A program made the translations under genes and the position numbers. From positions 310,001 to 374,000 of the forward strand of contig NZ_VCGX01000003.1 of assembly GCF_007671655.1 (NCBI RefSeq): DNA of 64,000 nt. The letters run 5' to 3'. Every line of letters starts with the position of its first letter. The stretch's first letter is position 1. Under the pieces are notes generated by a model. The model saw only the letters and a program-made list of their open reading frames with translations, was not told the DNA's origin and did no database searches. Of the stretch, positions 48,396 through 57,801 are shown in pieces. This stretch comes from Marinobacter piscis. Its GTDB lineage: Bacteria > Pseudomonadota > Gammaproteobacteria > Pseudomonadales > Oleiphilaceae.

Positions 48396-49532
48396 TTAGT
48401 TTATAAGACGAACCAACGGTGCAGAGGCAGCTTCAGCCCAGTTAATTGTGGTGGGCTGGCTGTCATTGTCATTAAACAGGTGCCCCACCTCTGGCACGGC
48501 GTAGCGCAGGTCGCCCCGGGCAGGGCGCTGCTGATTAAACTCAGCGTGGCTGATACCGACTTCCCAGATATTATCCGGACTGTTGCTTTGCCACCCGACC
48601 GGGCTCAGCTCAATACGTACTTCCGAGCCAATCAGGCTTACTGACTCAATACGCAGAGGCAGGTGTGCATACTGTCCGGGCTCGTTAGCCAGCCGCACTT
48701 CGTGGGGGCGCAGGTAGAGCTGTGCACTGCCCTGATGCCGGGAGCCCGGAACGGTTACCCAGGCCTTACCCTGGCTAAGCCGGCCTCGCTGGACTTCACC
48801 GGGAAGCACATTGACCTGTCCCAGGAAATCGAACACAAAACGACTGTCCGGGCGGGCATAGAGTTCTGTGGGCTCGTTTACCTGTTCCACGTTGCCCTGG
48901 CTCATCACCACAACCTGATCAGAAAGCTCCAGAGCTTCCTCCTGATCGTGGGTGACAAAGATACTGGTGAAGTGGAATTCGTCATGAAGGTTGCGCAACC
49001 AGCGCCGAAGGTCTTTGCGGACTTTGGCATCCAGGGCTCCGAACGGCTCATCCAGAAGCAGGATCTGTGGGCGGGTCGCAATCGCCCGGGCCAGCGCCAC
49101 CCGTTGCTTCTGGCCGCCGGACAACTGCGCCGGGTAACGTTTTGCCAGATGCGGCAACTGGATCATTTCCAGCAGTTCCGTCACACGCTTATGGATTTCA
49201 GCGCGGGATGGGCGTTGTTTACGGGGCAGAGACTCCAGGCCAAAGGCGATGTTCTGGGCAACGCTCATATGGCGGAACAGGGCGTAATGCTGGAAAACAA
49301 AGCCTATGTTGCGGTCGCGCACATGCAGGCCGGTTACATCCTGGCCGGCAAAGTTGATGCGCCCGCTATCGGCCGATTCCAGCCCCGCTATAATGCGCAG
49401 CAGGGTTGTTTTGCCTGAGCCGGAGGGCCCCAGCAAGGCGGTCAGCTTGCCTTCAGGGATATCCAGCGAAACGTTGTTCAGCGCCTGGTATTTACCAAAA
49501 CGCTTGTTTATACCATTAACGGTGATCGTCAT
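48396..49532 (-). CDS. cysA: Sulfate/thiosulfate ABC transporter ATP-binding protein CysA
   Basis: The ATPase of the sulfate importer. Walker [10 protein letters not shown] is at 35-43, the signature is LSGGQKQR, Walker [12 protein letters not shown], and the H-loop is in [12 protein letters not shown]-terminal TOBE-type region (about 240-378) is normal for CysA. The start is the ATG at 49532, sharing one base with the cysW stop (TAATG); the frame upstream is open but lies inside cysW. It is the last gene of sbp-cysT-cysW-cysA. Confidence 0.95.
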   Translation of the reverse strand: MTITVNGINKRFGKYQALNNVSLDIPEGKLTALLGPSGSGKTTLLRIIAGLESADSGRINFAGQDVTGLHVRDRNIGFVFQHYALFRHMSVAQNIAFGLESLPRKQRPSRAEIHKRVTELLEMIQLPHLAKRYPAQLSGGQKQRVALARAIATRPQILLLDEPFGALDAKVRKDLRRWLRNLHDEFHFTSIFVTHDQEEALELSDQVVVMSQGNVEQVNEPTELYARPDSRFVFDFLGQVNVLPGEVQRGRLSQGKAWVTVPGSRHQGSAQLYLRPHEVRLANEPGQYAHLPLRIESVSLIGSEVRIELSPVGWQSNSPDNIWEVGISHAEFNQQRPARGDLRYAVPEVGHLFNDNDSQPTTINWAEAASAPLVRLIN

Positions 49533-50401
49533 TACGCTGTTTCCTCTGTTTGCAAACGATTCAGAGCACGCGCCTGCCGCCATTCCACCAAACCTTTGGC
49601 TACCAGCGTCAATACGGCAATGCCAGCCAATAGCGAGGCACTGGCAAACGCGCCAACAATATTATAATCCTGGTACAACAGTTCCACGTGCAGGGGAAGG
49701 GTGTTGGTCTGGCCGCGAATATTTCCCGAGACTACGGATACTGCACCAAATTCACCGACGGCCCGGGCATTTGTGAGCACCACACCATAAACCAGCGCCC
49801 ACTTGATGTTAGGCAGCGTGATTGTACGGAATACCCTCAAGCCGGAAGCTCCAAGCACAACACCCGCTTCCTCTTCTTCACTGCCTTGCTGCTGCATCAA
49901 TGGAATCAGCTCACGGGCGACAAAGGGGCAGGTTACAAATACAGTAACCATCACAATGCCGGGCCAGGAGAACATCAGCTGCATGTCTTGGTCGGCAAGC
50001 CAGCTGCCAACCCAGCCGTTACGGCCGTAGAGCAGAAGGTAGAGTAGGCCAGCGACCACCGGAGAAACGGCAAACGGTATATCAATCAGCGTAATCAGCA
50101 GCTTGCGGCCTGGAAAGCGAAAACGGGTGACCAGCCAGGCCAGAGCCGTACCAAAGGCCAGGTTCAGGGGTACGGTAAGCGCCGCCACAAACAGGGTTAA
50201 GCCGATTGCATGCAGGGTGTACTGATCCAGCAGATTATCGGCCAGAGTGCCCCAGCCAGCGCCCAGGGCTTCAAGAAAGATCACCAGCAACGGGATGATC
50301 AACAGGCCAACGGTAATGGCGATAGCAATACCAATGAGCAGCCATTTTATGACCGGGCTGTCACCGACCCGGCGGTGTTGGGGTGAGGGGTTGCTATGCA
50401 T
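49532..50401 (-). CDS. cysW: Sulfate ABC transporter permease CysW
   Basis: A 289-aa inner-membrane permease with six helices. The EAA loop, which docks the ATPase, is seen in [20 protein letters not shown]. The first 14 residues are a cytoplasmic extension. It is coupled to cysA by a one-base overlap and lies 4 bases downstream of cysT. It pairs with CysT to form the sulfate/thiosulfate channel. Confidence 0.95.
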   Translation of the reverse strand: MHSNPSPQHRRVGDSPVIKWLLIGIAIAITVGLLIIPLLVIFLEALGAGWGTLADNLLDQYTLHAIGLTLFVAALTVPLNLAFGTALAWLVTRFRFPGRKLLITLIDIPFAVSPVVAGLLYLLLYGRNGWVGSWLADQDMQLMFSWPGIVMVTVFVTCPFVARELIPLMQQQGSEEEEAGVVLGASGLRVFRTITLPNIKWALVYGVVLTNARAVGEFGAVSVVSGNIRGQTNTLPLHVELLYQDYNIVGAFASASLLAGIAVLTLVAKGLVEWRQARALNRLQTEETA

Positions 50402-50405
50402 CGGG

Positions 50406-51284
50406 CTAGCGTCCTTCTATGCGTTTCAGATGCCGGGCCTGCCAGAGAGTAATGGCAAAAAGCATCACCAGTGATACCAGAAGAACCACAGACGCAATGG
50501 CACTGGCGGCGGCATAATCAAATTCCTGCAGGCGGATGAAGATCATCAGACTGGTCACTTCACTGACGTAGGGCATGTTGCCTGCAATAAAAATAACCGC
50601 ACCAAACTCGCCAAGGCTGCGGGTGAACGACAAAGCAACACCTGTCAGCAGGGCCGGCCACAGTGCCGGGAAAATGACCCGCCGAAATACATGGCCATCG
50701 CTTGCGCCCAGACTGACAGCGGCTTCTTCGTCTTCCGGGGCCAGTTCTTCCAGCACCGGCTGCACCGTGCGCACCACAAACGGCAGACTGGTGAAGGCCA
50801 TGGCCACAACGATTCCTACAGGAGTGAAGGCAATCTCAATGCCCACTTTGCTCAGCCACTGCCCATACCAGCCGTTGGCAGCAAACAGGGTGGCCAGGGT
50901 GATACCGGCAACTGCAGTGGGCAGGGCAAACGGCAAATCGACCATGGCGTCGATCAGGCGCTTACCGGGGAACTCATAGCGCACCAGTACCCAGGCCAGA
51001 AGCAACCCGAAGGCTCCGTTAAAGGCGGAGGCTGCCAGAGCTGCCAGCACGGTCACTTTATAAGAGGCGACAACTCTGGGATCGGTGACGACAAACCAGA
51101 ACTCGTTAAAGCTCATGGCGGATACTTCCATCACCAGCCCGGTCAGTGGCAGCAGTAATATCAGGCTGATAAAAAGAAGCGAAATACCGAGGCTGAGGCC
51201 AAACCCCGGTAATACCCGCTTGCTGCGATTCTGACGTAGCCGGCGCTGCGGAGTCGCAGCGCCGGTTTGACTGGCCGTGGACAT
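50406..51284 (-). CDS. cysT: Sulfate ABC transporter permease CysT (CysU)
   Basis: A 292-aa permease with six helices and a basic N-terminal tail (RRLRQNRSKR). The EAA loop is in EEAAVSLGASDGHVFRRVIFPALWPAL, followed by the SLGEFGAVIFIAGN segment typical of CysT. It lies only 3 bases after the sulfate-binding protein gene and 4 bases before cysW, so the four genes form one transcript. Confidence 0.95.
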   Translation of the reverse strand: MSTASQTGAATPQRRLRQNRSKRVLPGFGLSLGISLLFISLILLLPLTGLVMEVSAMSFNEFWFVVTDPRVVASYKVTVLAALAASAFNGAFGLLLAWVLVRYEFPGKRLIDAMVDLPFALPTAVAGITLATLFAANGWYGQWLSKVGIEIAFTPVGIVVAMAFTSLPFVVRTVQPVLEELAPEDEEAAVSLGASDGHVFRRVIFPALWPALLTGVALSFTRSLGEFGAVIFIAGNMPYVSEVTSLMIFIRLQEFDYAAASAIASVVLLVSLVMLFAITLWQARHLKRIEGR

Positions 51285-51287
51285 GGG

Positions 51288-52301
51288 TTACTTCCGGCGC
51301 TGCAGCTGGTCGAGTTTGCCGCCACTGGCAAAGTGTTTTTTGGTGGCGTTTTCCCAGCTGCCGGCAATCTCGTCAATGGGCATCAGCTTAACCTCAGGAA
51401 AGCGGTCGGAGTTTTCCTGTTTTACAGTTTCGTTGTGAACCCGGTTGTTAAAGCTTGCCAGCAGGCGTTGGGCGTCTTCACTGTACAGGTGCTCCAGATA
51501 CGCTTTGGCTAGTTCTTCGCTGTTGTTCTGCTCGACGTACTCATCAATCCAGGTGACCGGAAACTCTGCCAGAAAGCTCACTTTGGGCGTTACAACTTCA
51601 TATTCACCGTTATCGTAACGGTCGGCCAGGTTCAGTACTTCGGATTCGAAGGTCAGCAGTGCATCGCCAATGCCACGCTCAATAAACGTTGTGGTGGCAC
51701 CACGTCCGCCACTGTCAAACACTTTTACATGGCCGAGAAAATCCTGAAGAAAGTTGTCAATCTTCTGCTGATCGTCGCCAAAACGATCCTGGGCGTAGCC
51801 AAGAGCGGCCAGGTACGTATAGCGTCCGTTGCCCGACGTTTTCGGGTTGGGCATCACCAGGTCAACATCTTCTTTGACCAGATCATCCCAGTTCTCAATA
51901 TTCTTCGGGTTACCCTTGCGCACCAGAAAGGCCATGGTGGAGTAGTAGGGGGAACTGTTATTGGGCAGACGCTCGGCCCAGTTCTCGGGGATCAGGTTGC
52001 CGCGGGTGTGCAGAATATTAATATCGGTAACCTGGTTAAACGTTGCCACGTCGGCTTTCAGGCCCTGGATAATAGCCTGTGCCTGCTTGGAAGAGCCTGC
52101 GTGAGACTGGCTTATCTCTAAGGTTTCACCGGTTTTTTCCTGCCAGTACTCGCTGAATTGCTCGTTGTAGGCTGCAAACAGCTCACGGGCAATGTCGTAA
52201 GATGTATTAAGCAACTTCTGGTCGGCGGACACAGCAGGCTGAGCAAACAGTGAAGCGCCCAGCGCAAGGCCTGTGACCAGCCCTTTGAGTTTAATTGACA
52301 T
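51288..52301 (-). CDS. sbp: Periplasmic sulfate-binding protein
   Basis: A 337-aa exported binding protein that delivers sulfate to CysTWA. The signal peptide cleaves after PAVSA (residue 26). The mature start KLLNTSYDIARELFAAYN and the ligand-loop HAGSSKQAQAI (with the serine that binds the anion) are typical, as is NPKTSGNGRYTYLAALGYA. It could be Sbp or the thiosulfate-binding CysP, which sequence alone does not separate well. It is first in the operon. The 5' region is AT-rich and divergent from an NAD(P)-binding gene; I cannot name a CysB site there. Confidence 0.93.
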   Translation of the reverse strand: MSIKLKGLVTGLALGASLFAQPAVSADQKLLNTSYDIARELFAAYNEQFSEYWQEKTGETLEISQSHAGSSKQAQAIIQGLKADVATFNQVTDINILHTRGNLIPENWAERLPNNSSPYYSTMAFLVRKGNPKNIENWDDLVKEDVDLVMPNPKTSGNGRYTYLAALGYAQDRFGDDQQKIDNFLQDFLGHVKVFDSGGRGATTTFIERGIGDALLTFESEVLNLADRYDNGEYEVVTPKVSFLAEFPVTWIDEYVEQNNSEELAKAYLEHLYSEDAQRLLASFNNRVHNETVKQENSDRFPEVKLMPIDEIAGSWENATKKHFASGGKLDQLQRRK

Positions 52302-52480
52302 AAAAATCCCCTGCTATAAATTTTGAGTGCCCGTAAGTTATCAAACTGGATTTAAATCAGGAAAGAATATTAAATAATGTATTGATTCGATTTGGTAATA
52401 ACGTGGGTGTGGGTTGAATAAGGCGGATTGCGCATAGATCTATACAGAACGATTGCCATTAAATGATCAGGAGATTCGCT

Positions 52481-53122
52481 ATGCATGTATTCATTGCAGG
52501 AGCCAACGGACAGATAGGGCAGCACTTGCTGCAGGAACTGGCAGACAGTGATCACGAAGCCCGGGCGCTTGTCCGGCATGCAGATCAGGGACCGGAATTA
52601 CAAAAGCTGGGCGCCACAGAAACTGTCATCGGTGACCTGGAGAAAGACTGCAGCGAAGCTATGCGGGGTTGTGATGCCGTCATTTTTGTTGCCGGTTCCG
52701 GCCCTCATACCGGGCCCGATAAAACCGTAGATGTGGATCAGGATGGTGCTATCCGCTTGATTGACAGCGCCAGTGCCATGGGGATAAAGCGCTTTATCAT
52801 GGTCAGCAGCATGGGGGCCGGAGACCCGGACAGCGGGCCGGAAAAACTGCGCCATTACCTGCAGGCCAAGCATAACGCCGATGAGCACCTGAAAAGCAGC
52901 GGGTTAAACTACACCATCATTCGCCCGGGCCAACTGACCAATGATGAAGGCACCGGCAAGGTTTCCGTCAGCGCAAAGCACGACAAGGTTGGCAAGATAC
53001 CCCGGCAGGATGTTGCCCGTGTACTACTGGCAACGCTGGATGCTGATACTACTGTGAACCAGGTGTTTGAAGTGGTGTCGGGGGAGACCTCGATAGCCGA
53101 TTCGCTCCGTTTGAAGGAGTAA
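52481..53122 (+). CDS. NAD(P)-binding Rossmann-fold protein (atypical SDR, NmrA-like)
   Basis: A 213-aa protein with the N-terminal dinucleotide motif GANGQIG (residues 8-14, from the mature start MHVFIAGANGQIGQHL), an RALVRH turn, the strand DAVIFVAGSGPHTG and the SSMGAG segment, with YLQAKHNADEHLKSSGLNYTIIRPGQL supplying a Y/K-like pair. It resembles the atypical short-chain dehydrogenases (YwnB/YtfG/NmrA types) that act as epimerases, quinone reductases or redox sensors. The ATG at 52481 follows CAGGAG; the earlier in-frame ATG at 52463 lies ahead of that site. Divergent from sbp, so not part of the sulfate operon. Confidence 0.85.
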   Translation: MHVFIAGANGQIGQHLLQELADSDHEARALVRHADQGPELQKLGATETVIGDLEKDCSEAMRGCDAVIFVAGSGPHTGPDKTVDVDQDGAIRLIDSASAMGIKRFIMVSSMGAGDPDSGPEKLRHYLQAKHNADEHLKSSGLNYTIIRPGQLTNDEGTGKVSVSAKHDKVGKIPRQDVARVLLATLDADTTVNQVFEVVSGETSIADSLRLKE

Positions 53123-53141
53123 CAGACTATAGCAGGTAATA

Positions 53142-53171
53142 AAAAAGGCACATCCGAAGATGTGCCTTTTT
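53142..53171 (+). terminator. Intrinsic terminator after the NAD(P)-binding gene
   Basis: AAAAAGGCACATC (53142-53154) pairs with GATGTGCCTTTTT (53159-53171) around a CGAA tetraloop, A/T-rich on both ends, so it can serve the plus gene and the minus-strand tRNA-Pro. Confidence 0.95.
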
Positions 53172-53178
53172 ATGTAAT

Positions 53179-53255
53179 TGGTCGGGACGGTAGGATTTGA
53201 ACCTACGACCCCTTGCACCCCATGCAAGTGCGCTACCAAACTGCGCTACGCCCCG
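53179..53255 (-). tRNA. tRNA-Pro (anticodon GGG)
   Basis: A 77-nt tRNA with encoded CCA. The acceptor begins CGGGGCG and ends CGTCCCGACCA, the anticodon arm is CTTGC-AT-GGG-GT-GCAAG, and the T loop is GGTTCAAATCC. Anticodon GGG reads CCC and CCT. It closely resembles E. coli proL. It lies downstream of the glutamate-synthase-like gene on the same strand and is followed by a shared terminator. Confidence 0.96.
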
Positions 53256-53297
53256 ATTCGCTATATCTTGCCATCTGAAAACTGTATCGATGGCAGT

Positions 53298-53328
53298 GCC
53301 ATTGAGATGTAAGAGTAATCTCAGTGGC
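53298..53328 (-). repeat. Inverted repeat upstream of tRNA-Pro
   Basis: GCCATTGAGAT (53298-53308) and ATCTCAGTGGC (53318-53328) pair at 10 of 11 positions plus a wobble. It lies between the glutamate-synthase-like stop and tRNA-Pro with no T-run. It might be a transcript end, a processing hairpin or an operator; the sequence does not decide. Confidence 0.4.
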
Positions 53329-53399
53329 TTAGCGGGAGCGAAGTCTACACTAGCCAAAACTAAAAATAAACAGGCTTTGCAGAAATAGCGCTGAATTCC

Positions 53400-55043
53400 T
53401 TACCTTAGCTTGGTTTCCCGGAGCTCCCGGATGAACTCCGGAGGCGCAAAAGTATCCGGCCGGGAGTCAGACCAGTATTTATCAAACACAGCCAGGCCGG
53501 TCTTGCCTTCAAGCAGGGCGCCGGGCGCCAGAAACGGAAACAGGTCGATGTAGGAGTGTACTTCTGTTTTCGACACCCGGCGCACGATATGTTCGGGGCC
53601 CAGTTCACCCGGGTGGTTCAGTCCGGAGGCTTCAAGCAGGTTTTGCAGGGCGTCCAGGGTGTTTTTGTGGTAGTTGTACACGCGCTGGCTTTTATCCTTT
53701 ACATCCAGCTTGTGGCTTCTTCTGGGGTCCTGTGTGGCAACTCCGCTGGGGCACCGACCGGTATGGCAGTTAAGCGCCTGTATGCAGCCCAGAGAGAACA
53801 TGTAACCGCGAGCCGCATTACACCAGTCGGCCCCCAGGGCAAGTGTGCGTGCAATATTAAACGCCGACGTAATTTTGCCAGCAGCGCCAATGGCAATGTG
53901 CTCTCTCAGGTTGGTTCCTACCAGGGTGTTGTGTACCAGAAGGAGCGCCTGTGTCATCGGAGTGCCGATGCGGTTAATAAACTCCAGCGGGGCAGCGCCG
54001 GTACCGCCTTCACCACCATCAATCACAATGAAGTCCGGCTTGCGCCCGGTGTCGAGCATGGCCTTAACAATGGCAAACCACTCCCACGGGTGCCCGATGG
54101 CCATCTTGAAGCCAACCGGCTTGCCACCGGACAGTTCGCGGAGCTGGTCGATAAACTCAAGCAATTCTATGGGGGTTGAAAAAGCGGAGTGCTGTGCCGG
54201 GGAAATGCAGTCTTCACCTACGGATACGCCCCGGGCTTCTGCGATTTCCGGTGTTACCTTGGCTCCGGGCAGAATGCCGCCATGCCCGGGTTTCGCGCCT
54301 TGAGACAGTTTGATCTCTATCATTTTTACCTGTTCAAGGGTCGCGTTTCTCTCGAACATTTCAGGGCTGAAGGATCCGTCCTTGTTGCGGCAGCCGAAGT
54401 ATCCCGAGCCGATTTCCCATACCAGGTCGCCTCCAGGCTGCCTGTGGTAGCGGGAAATAGAGCCTTCGCCGGTATCATGGTAGAAGCCACCCTGCTTTGC
54501 ACCTGTGTTCAGGCTAAGAATGGCGTTGGCGGACAGAGAGCCAAAACTCATGGCAGAAATGTTGAATACACTGGCGCTGTAGGGTTTCGCGCAGCGGGAG
54601 CCGATCTGCACACGAAAATTGCTATTGGGGATTTTAGAAGGCTGCAGAGAATGATTGATCCACTCAAAACCTTCTTCATACATTTTCAGCTGTGAACCAA
54701 AGGGGCGCTTGTCGAGTACGTCCTTGGCGCGCTGATAAATAAGCGCGCGCTGATCTCTTGAGAACGGCTGCTCGTCATTATCTGACTGGATAAAGTATTG
54801 GCGGATCTCGGGCCCGATGGATTCAAAAAGATACCGGAAGTGAACCATGATGGGATAGTTCCGGCTGATTGTGTGCCGCTTTTGCAGCACATCGTGGGTA
54901 CCCAGCAGTGCCAGGGCCCCGAAGATGACCGGGAAAAAGTAGCCTGCGGAGTAATGCAGACTCAGGACCAGTGATACAAGAAAACCCACAATGCTTATGA
55001 CGTATGCCGAATAGCGCATGGGAAAGCTGGTTGTTTTGTCCAT
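53400..55043 (-). CDS. FMN-binding glutamate synthase family protein (membrane-anchored)
   Basis: A 547-aa protein with two N-terminal membrane helices (about 10-50) and a glutamate-synthase large-subunit-like FMN/iron-sulfur domain. The FMN barrel shows AMSFGSLSANAI, GEGSISRYHRQPGGDLVW, GGEGGTGAAPLEF and the cluster region MFSLGCIQALNCHTGRCPSG with cysteines spaced for a [3Fe-4S] centre. It lacks the amidotransferase and beta-subunit domains, so it is not glutamate synthase itself; the substrate is unknown. The start is the ATG at 55043; the frame is open upstream to 55160 but those codons have no signal and lie in the BCCT promoter region. Divergent from the BCCT gene. Confidence 0.88.
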   Translation of the reverse strand: MDKTTSFPMRYSAYVISIVGFLVSLVLSLHYSAGYFFPVIFGALALLGTHDVLQKRHTISRNYPIMVHFRYLFESIGPEIRQYFIQSDNDEQPFSRDQRALIYQRAKDVLDKRPFGSQLKMYEEGFEWINHSLQPSKIPNSNFRVQIGSRCAKPYSASVFNISAMSFGSLSANAILSLNTGAKQGGFYHDTGEGSISRYHRQPGGDLVWEIGSGYFGCRNKDGSFSPEMFERNATLEQVKMIEIKLSQGAKPGHGGILPGAKVTPEIAEARGVSVGEDCISPAQHSAFSTPIELLEFIDQLRELSGGKPVGFKMAIGHPWEWFAIVKAMLDTGRKPDFIVIDGGEGGTGAAPLEFINRIGTPMTQALLLVHNTLVGTNLREHIAIGAAGKITSAFNIARTLALGADWCNAARGYMFSLGCIQALNCHTGRCPSGVATQDPRRSHKLDVKDKSQRVYNYHKNTLDALQNLLEASGLNHPGELGPEHIVRRVSKTEVHSYIDLFPFLAPGALLEGKTGLAVFDKYWSDSRPDTFAPPEFIRELRETKLR

Positions 55044-55186
55044 AATTATCTCATTGGCTCCTTGGAGACCTATCGTGTTTTGATGTTTCGACCCCAAAAC
55101 ATTAGGATGGCTTTCTTGTAAAAAATTATTAATCCGGATTATGAAGGATTTTCCATACACAATTCAAAATCAGGAGGCGCCATCAC

Positions 55187-56779
55187 GTGGGCGACGTAGT
55201 TAAAGACGAGTATCAAACCGATTACGTAGCCGGCCAGGATAATATCAGACCTTTCGGGCTGGACCTGCACGCGCCGGTATTTCCCATCGCAGCCATCTTG
55301 GTCATTATCTTTGTTGTGGGCACCCTCATGGCCCCACAGGCTGCTAACGAACTTCTGGTAGGCACGAAGGACAGTTTCATTGAAAACTTCGACTGGTTCT
55401 TCCTGCTGAGTGCCAACCTGTTTGTTATTGTATGTATTGCCTTGATTTTCATGCCGGTTGGCAAAATCCGCTTGGGTGGTATGGACGCTAAGCCTGATTT
55501 TTCCACCCTGTCCTGGTTCTCGATGCTGTTTGCTGCGGGCATGGGCATTGGCCTCATGTTCTGGGCTGTGGCAGAGCCTGTGGGCAACTATACTGGCTGG
55601 GGCGGCACACCGCTTGGTGTTGAAGCAAACACACCAGAGGCGCGCAACCTCGCCATGGGCAGTACCATGTATCACTGGGGGCTGCACCCGTGGGCAGTTT
55701 ACTCGGTTGTTGCGCTTTCCCTGGCATTCTTTGCCTACAACAAGAACATGCCCCTGACCATGCGCTCCGCGTTTTTCCCGTTGCTGAAAGACAAAGTATG
55801 GGGCTGGCCGGGTCATGTTATTGACACCCTGGCGGTAGTAGCCACCTTCTTTGGCCTCGCAACGTCGCTGGGTTACGGCGCACAGCAGGCCGCATCCGGC
55901 CTTGATTTCCTTTTTGAAACAGGCTCCGGGCTGAATGTTCAGATAGCGGTTATCACAGGTGTTACGGCTGTTGCACTGCTGTCCGTTCTGCGTGGTGTTG
56001 ATGGCGGCGTTAAGGTGCTGAGTAACCTGAACATGGGGCTGGCCGGACTGCTTCTGTTCTTTGTTATTTTCGCAGGTCCTACTCTGGGTATTCTGGAGAA
56101 TCTGTGGGTAACGGCTTCCAGTTATGCAAGCAACATTGGTGTTCTCAGTAATCCTTTCGGCCGTGAAGACGCCGACTGGATGGGCGGTTGGACTGTGCCT
56201 TACTGGGCATGGTGGATCTCTTGGTCACCGTTCGTTGGTATGTTTATCGCGCGGGTTTCCAGAGGTCGTACTGTCCGGGAATTCGTATTGGCCGTGCTGG
56301 TCATTCCGACACTGGTTACCGTGGTCTGGATGAGCTCGTTTGGTGGTGCTGCGCTTGAGCAGATTGATCAGGGTATCGGCGCACTTGCGCAAGATGGCAT
56401 CACAGAAGTGTCTCTGGCCATGTTCCAGATGTTTGCCAACCTGCCGCTGACTGCCATTATTTCATTCGTCGGCATTGTGCTGGTGCTGGTGTTCTTTATC
56501 ACCTCGTCGGATTCCGGCTCGCTGGTTATCGACAGCATTACCGCCGGTGGTAAAACCGACTCACCTACTGCGCAGCGGGTATTCTGGGTAGTGATGGAGG
56601 GTGCCATTGCAGCTGCCCTGATATTCGGCGGTGGTGATGATGCGCTGAGTGCTATCCAGGCATCGTCTGTAAGTTCTGGCCTGCCGTTTACTCTGATCCT
56701 GCTGATCATGACGTGGGGTCTGCTGAAAGGCCTCAGTCGGGAGCGTAAAATACTGATCGCCAGGGGCGAGATGACCTGA
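55187..56779 (+). CDS. BCCT-family betaine/carnitine/choline transporter
   Basis: A 530-aa inner-membrane protein with 12 helices, a short hydrophilic N-terminus and a very short tail. The family signature GGWTVPYWAWWISWSPFVGMF and the glycine-rich helix MGIGLMFWAVAEP are clear. The aromatic box of betaine porters is suggested by the W-rich WAWWISW helix. It imports betaine, choline or a related zwitterion, using sodium or proton; the tail is too short for the osmosensing C-terminal domain of BetP. The start is GTG at 55187, after CAGGAGG. A terminator follows. Compatible-solute uptake suits a marine host. Confidence 0.93.
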   Translation: MGDVVKDEYQTDYVAGQDNIRPFGLDLHAPVFPIAAILVIIFVVGTLMAPQAANELLVGTKDSFIENFDWFFLLSANLFVIVCIALIFMPVGKIRLGGMDAKPDFSTLSWFSMLFAAGMGIGLMFWAVAEPVGNYTGWGGTPLGVEANTPEARNLAMGSTMYHWGLHPWAVYSVVALSLAFFAYNKNMPLTMRSAFFPLLKDKVWGWPGHVIDTLAVVATFFGLATSLGYGAQQAASGLDFLFETGSGLNVQIAVITGVTAVALLSVLRGVDGGVKVLSNLNMGLAGLLLFFVIFAGPTLGILENLWVTASSYASNIGVLSNPFGREDADWMGGWTVPYWAWWISWSPFVGMFIARVSRGRTVREFVLAVLVIPTLVTVVWMSSFGGAALEQIDQGIGALAQDGITEVSLAMFQMFANLPLTAIISFVGIVLVLVFFITSSDSGSLVIDSITAGGKTDSPTAQRVFWVVMEGAIAAALIFGGGDDALSAIQASSVSSGLPFTLILLIMTWGLLKGLSRERKILIARGEMT

Positions 56780-56795
56780 TCAGCGTCAAGCCTAT

Positions 56796-56834
56796 AAAAA
56801 ACCGGAGTTCAGTTTCTGCTGACTCCGGTTTTTT
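56796..56834. terminator. Intrinsic terminator between BCCT gene and RimK-like gene
   Basis: AAAAAACCGGAGT (from 56796), with a bulged extension CAG, pairs with CTGACTCCGGTTTTTT (to 56834). T-run on both strands, so it serves the plus BCCT gene and the convergent minus operon. Confidence 0.93.
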
Positions 56835-56852
56835 GTGTCTGGGTTTTATATA

Positions 56853-57800
56853 TCAGAGCTGGGAGAGCGTTTCCATGGCGTAATCAGCCCGTTCTCTGGG
56901 CGTGAAATGCAGGCGCTTCAGGCCCTCCACGGCGCGAAGCCTCGGTAACAGTCCGCGTCCATTGGCCATTTGTATGGCCAGGCCCGGCCGGGCATTAAGC
57001 TCAAGCAGCAAAGGGCCTTCGTTGGCATCCACCACAAGGTCCACACCCATATACCCCAGGCCGGTGGCCTCATAGCAGCGGGACGCCATTTCCAGCATCT
57101 CGCCCCAGGCATCAATATTGATGTTTCCCAGCGCCAGACCTGTATCAGGGTGAAGTGTAATAGGGCGGTTAAACTGAACCGCATTCAGGCTTTTACCTGT
57201 GCCTATATCCAGACCCACGCCCACAGCACCCTGGTGCAGGTTGGCTTTGCCGTCCGAGGCGGTGGTGGCAAGGCGTAGCATCGCCATTACCGGATAGCCC
57301 TGAAACACAACGATGCGTATATCAGGAACCCCCTGGTGCGAGTAGCGGGCCAGGGAAGGGTCAGATTCCACCAGGCTTTCCACAATGGCCACATCCGGGG
57401 CGCCCGCCAGAGAGTACAGCCCCGCCAGAATGTTGGTCAGGTGCCGCTCCAGAACCGGTACCCCCTCCCGGGTGCCAGAGGCTTTAACAAAACTGTCACC
57501 GTCACGGCCGGTAATCACTGTAATGCCCTTGCCGCCGGAGCCTTTTGCCGGTTTGATGGCAAAGCCGGCAAGGTCTCTGGCCATGTCCCGGAAGCCGGAA
57601 ATCTGGTGCTGATGCCTCACAGTCTGTAAAAGCTTCGGGGTTTTTACTCCGTACTCAGCCACGGCCAGTTTGGTTTTAAGCTTGTTATCCACCAGCGGAT
57701 ACGACGAGCGCTCATTATAGCGGGCGATGTAATCCACGTTGCGCTTGTTCATATTCAGCATGCCCAGGCGCTTCAGGGTGCGGGGAGATATCCAGTTCAT
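56853..57800 (-). CDS. RimK-like ATP-grasp alpha-L-glutamate ligase-like protein
   Basis: A 315-aa ATP-grasp enzyme. Features seen: the lysine-glycine nucleotide region FAIKPAKGSGGKGITVI (about 88-104), the acid and base residues VPDIRIVVFQGYPVMAMLR, and the C-terminal metal-binding VDLVVDANEGPLLLELNARPG, which carries the D-E-N ligands of the family. Such enzymes form peptide or amide bonds via an acyl-phosphate. It begins 1 base after the 7TM protein gene on the same strand. The acceptor substrate is unknown; a peptide or glutamate tail is the family prediction. Confidence 0.9.
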   Translation of the reverse strand: MNWISPRTLKRLGMLNMNKRNVDYIARYNERSSYPLVDNKLKTKLAVAEYGVKTPKLLQTVRHQHQISGFRDMARDLAGFAIKPAKGSGGKGITVITGRDGDSFVKASGTREGVPVLERHLTNILAGLYSLAGAPDVAIVESLVESDPSLARYSHQGVPDIRIVVFQGYPVMAMLRLATTASDGKANLHQGAVGVGLDIGTGKSLNAVQFNRPITLHPDTGLALGNINIDAWGEMLEMASRCYEATGLGYMGVDLVVDANEGPLLLELNARPGLAIQMANGRGLLPRLRAVEGLKRLHFTPRERADYAMETLSQL

Positions 57801-57801
57801 A

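Noticed and set aside
49533-49583. Extension of cysA by 17 codons at the N-terminus
   Set aside because: It lies within cysW, has no ribosome site and does not match CysA; the ATG at 49532 with TAATG overlap is better.
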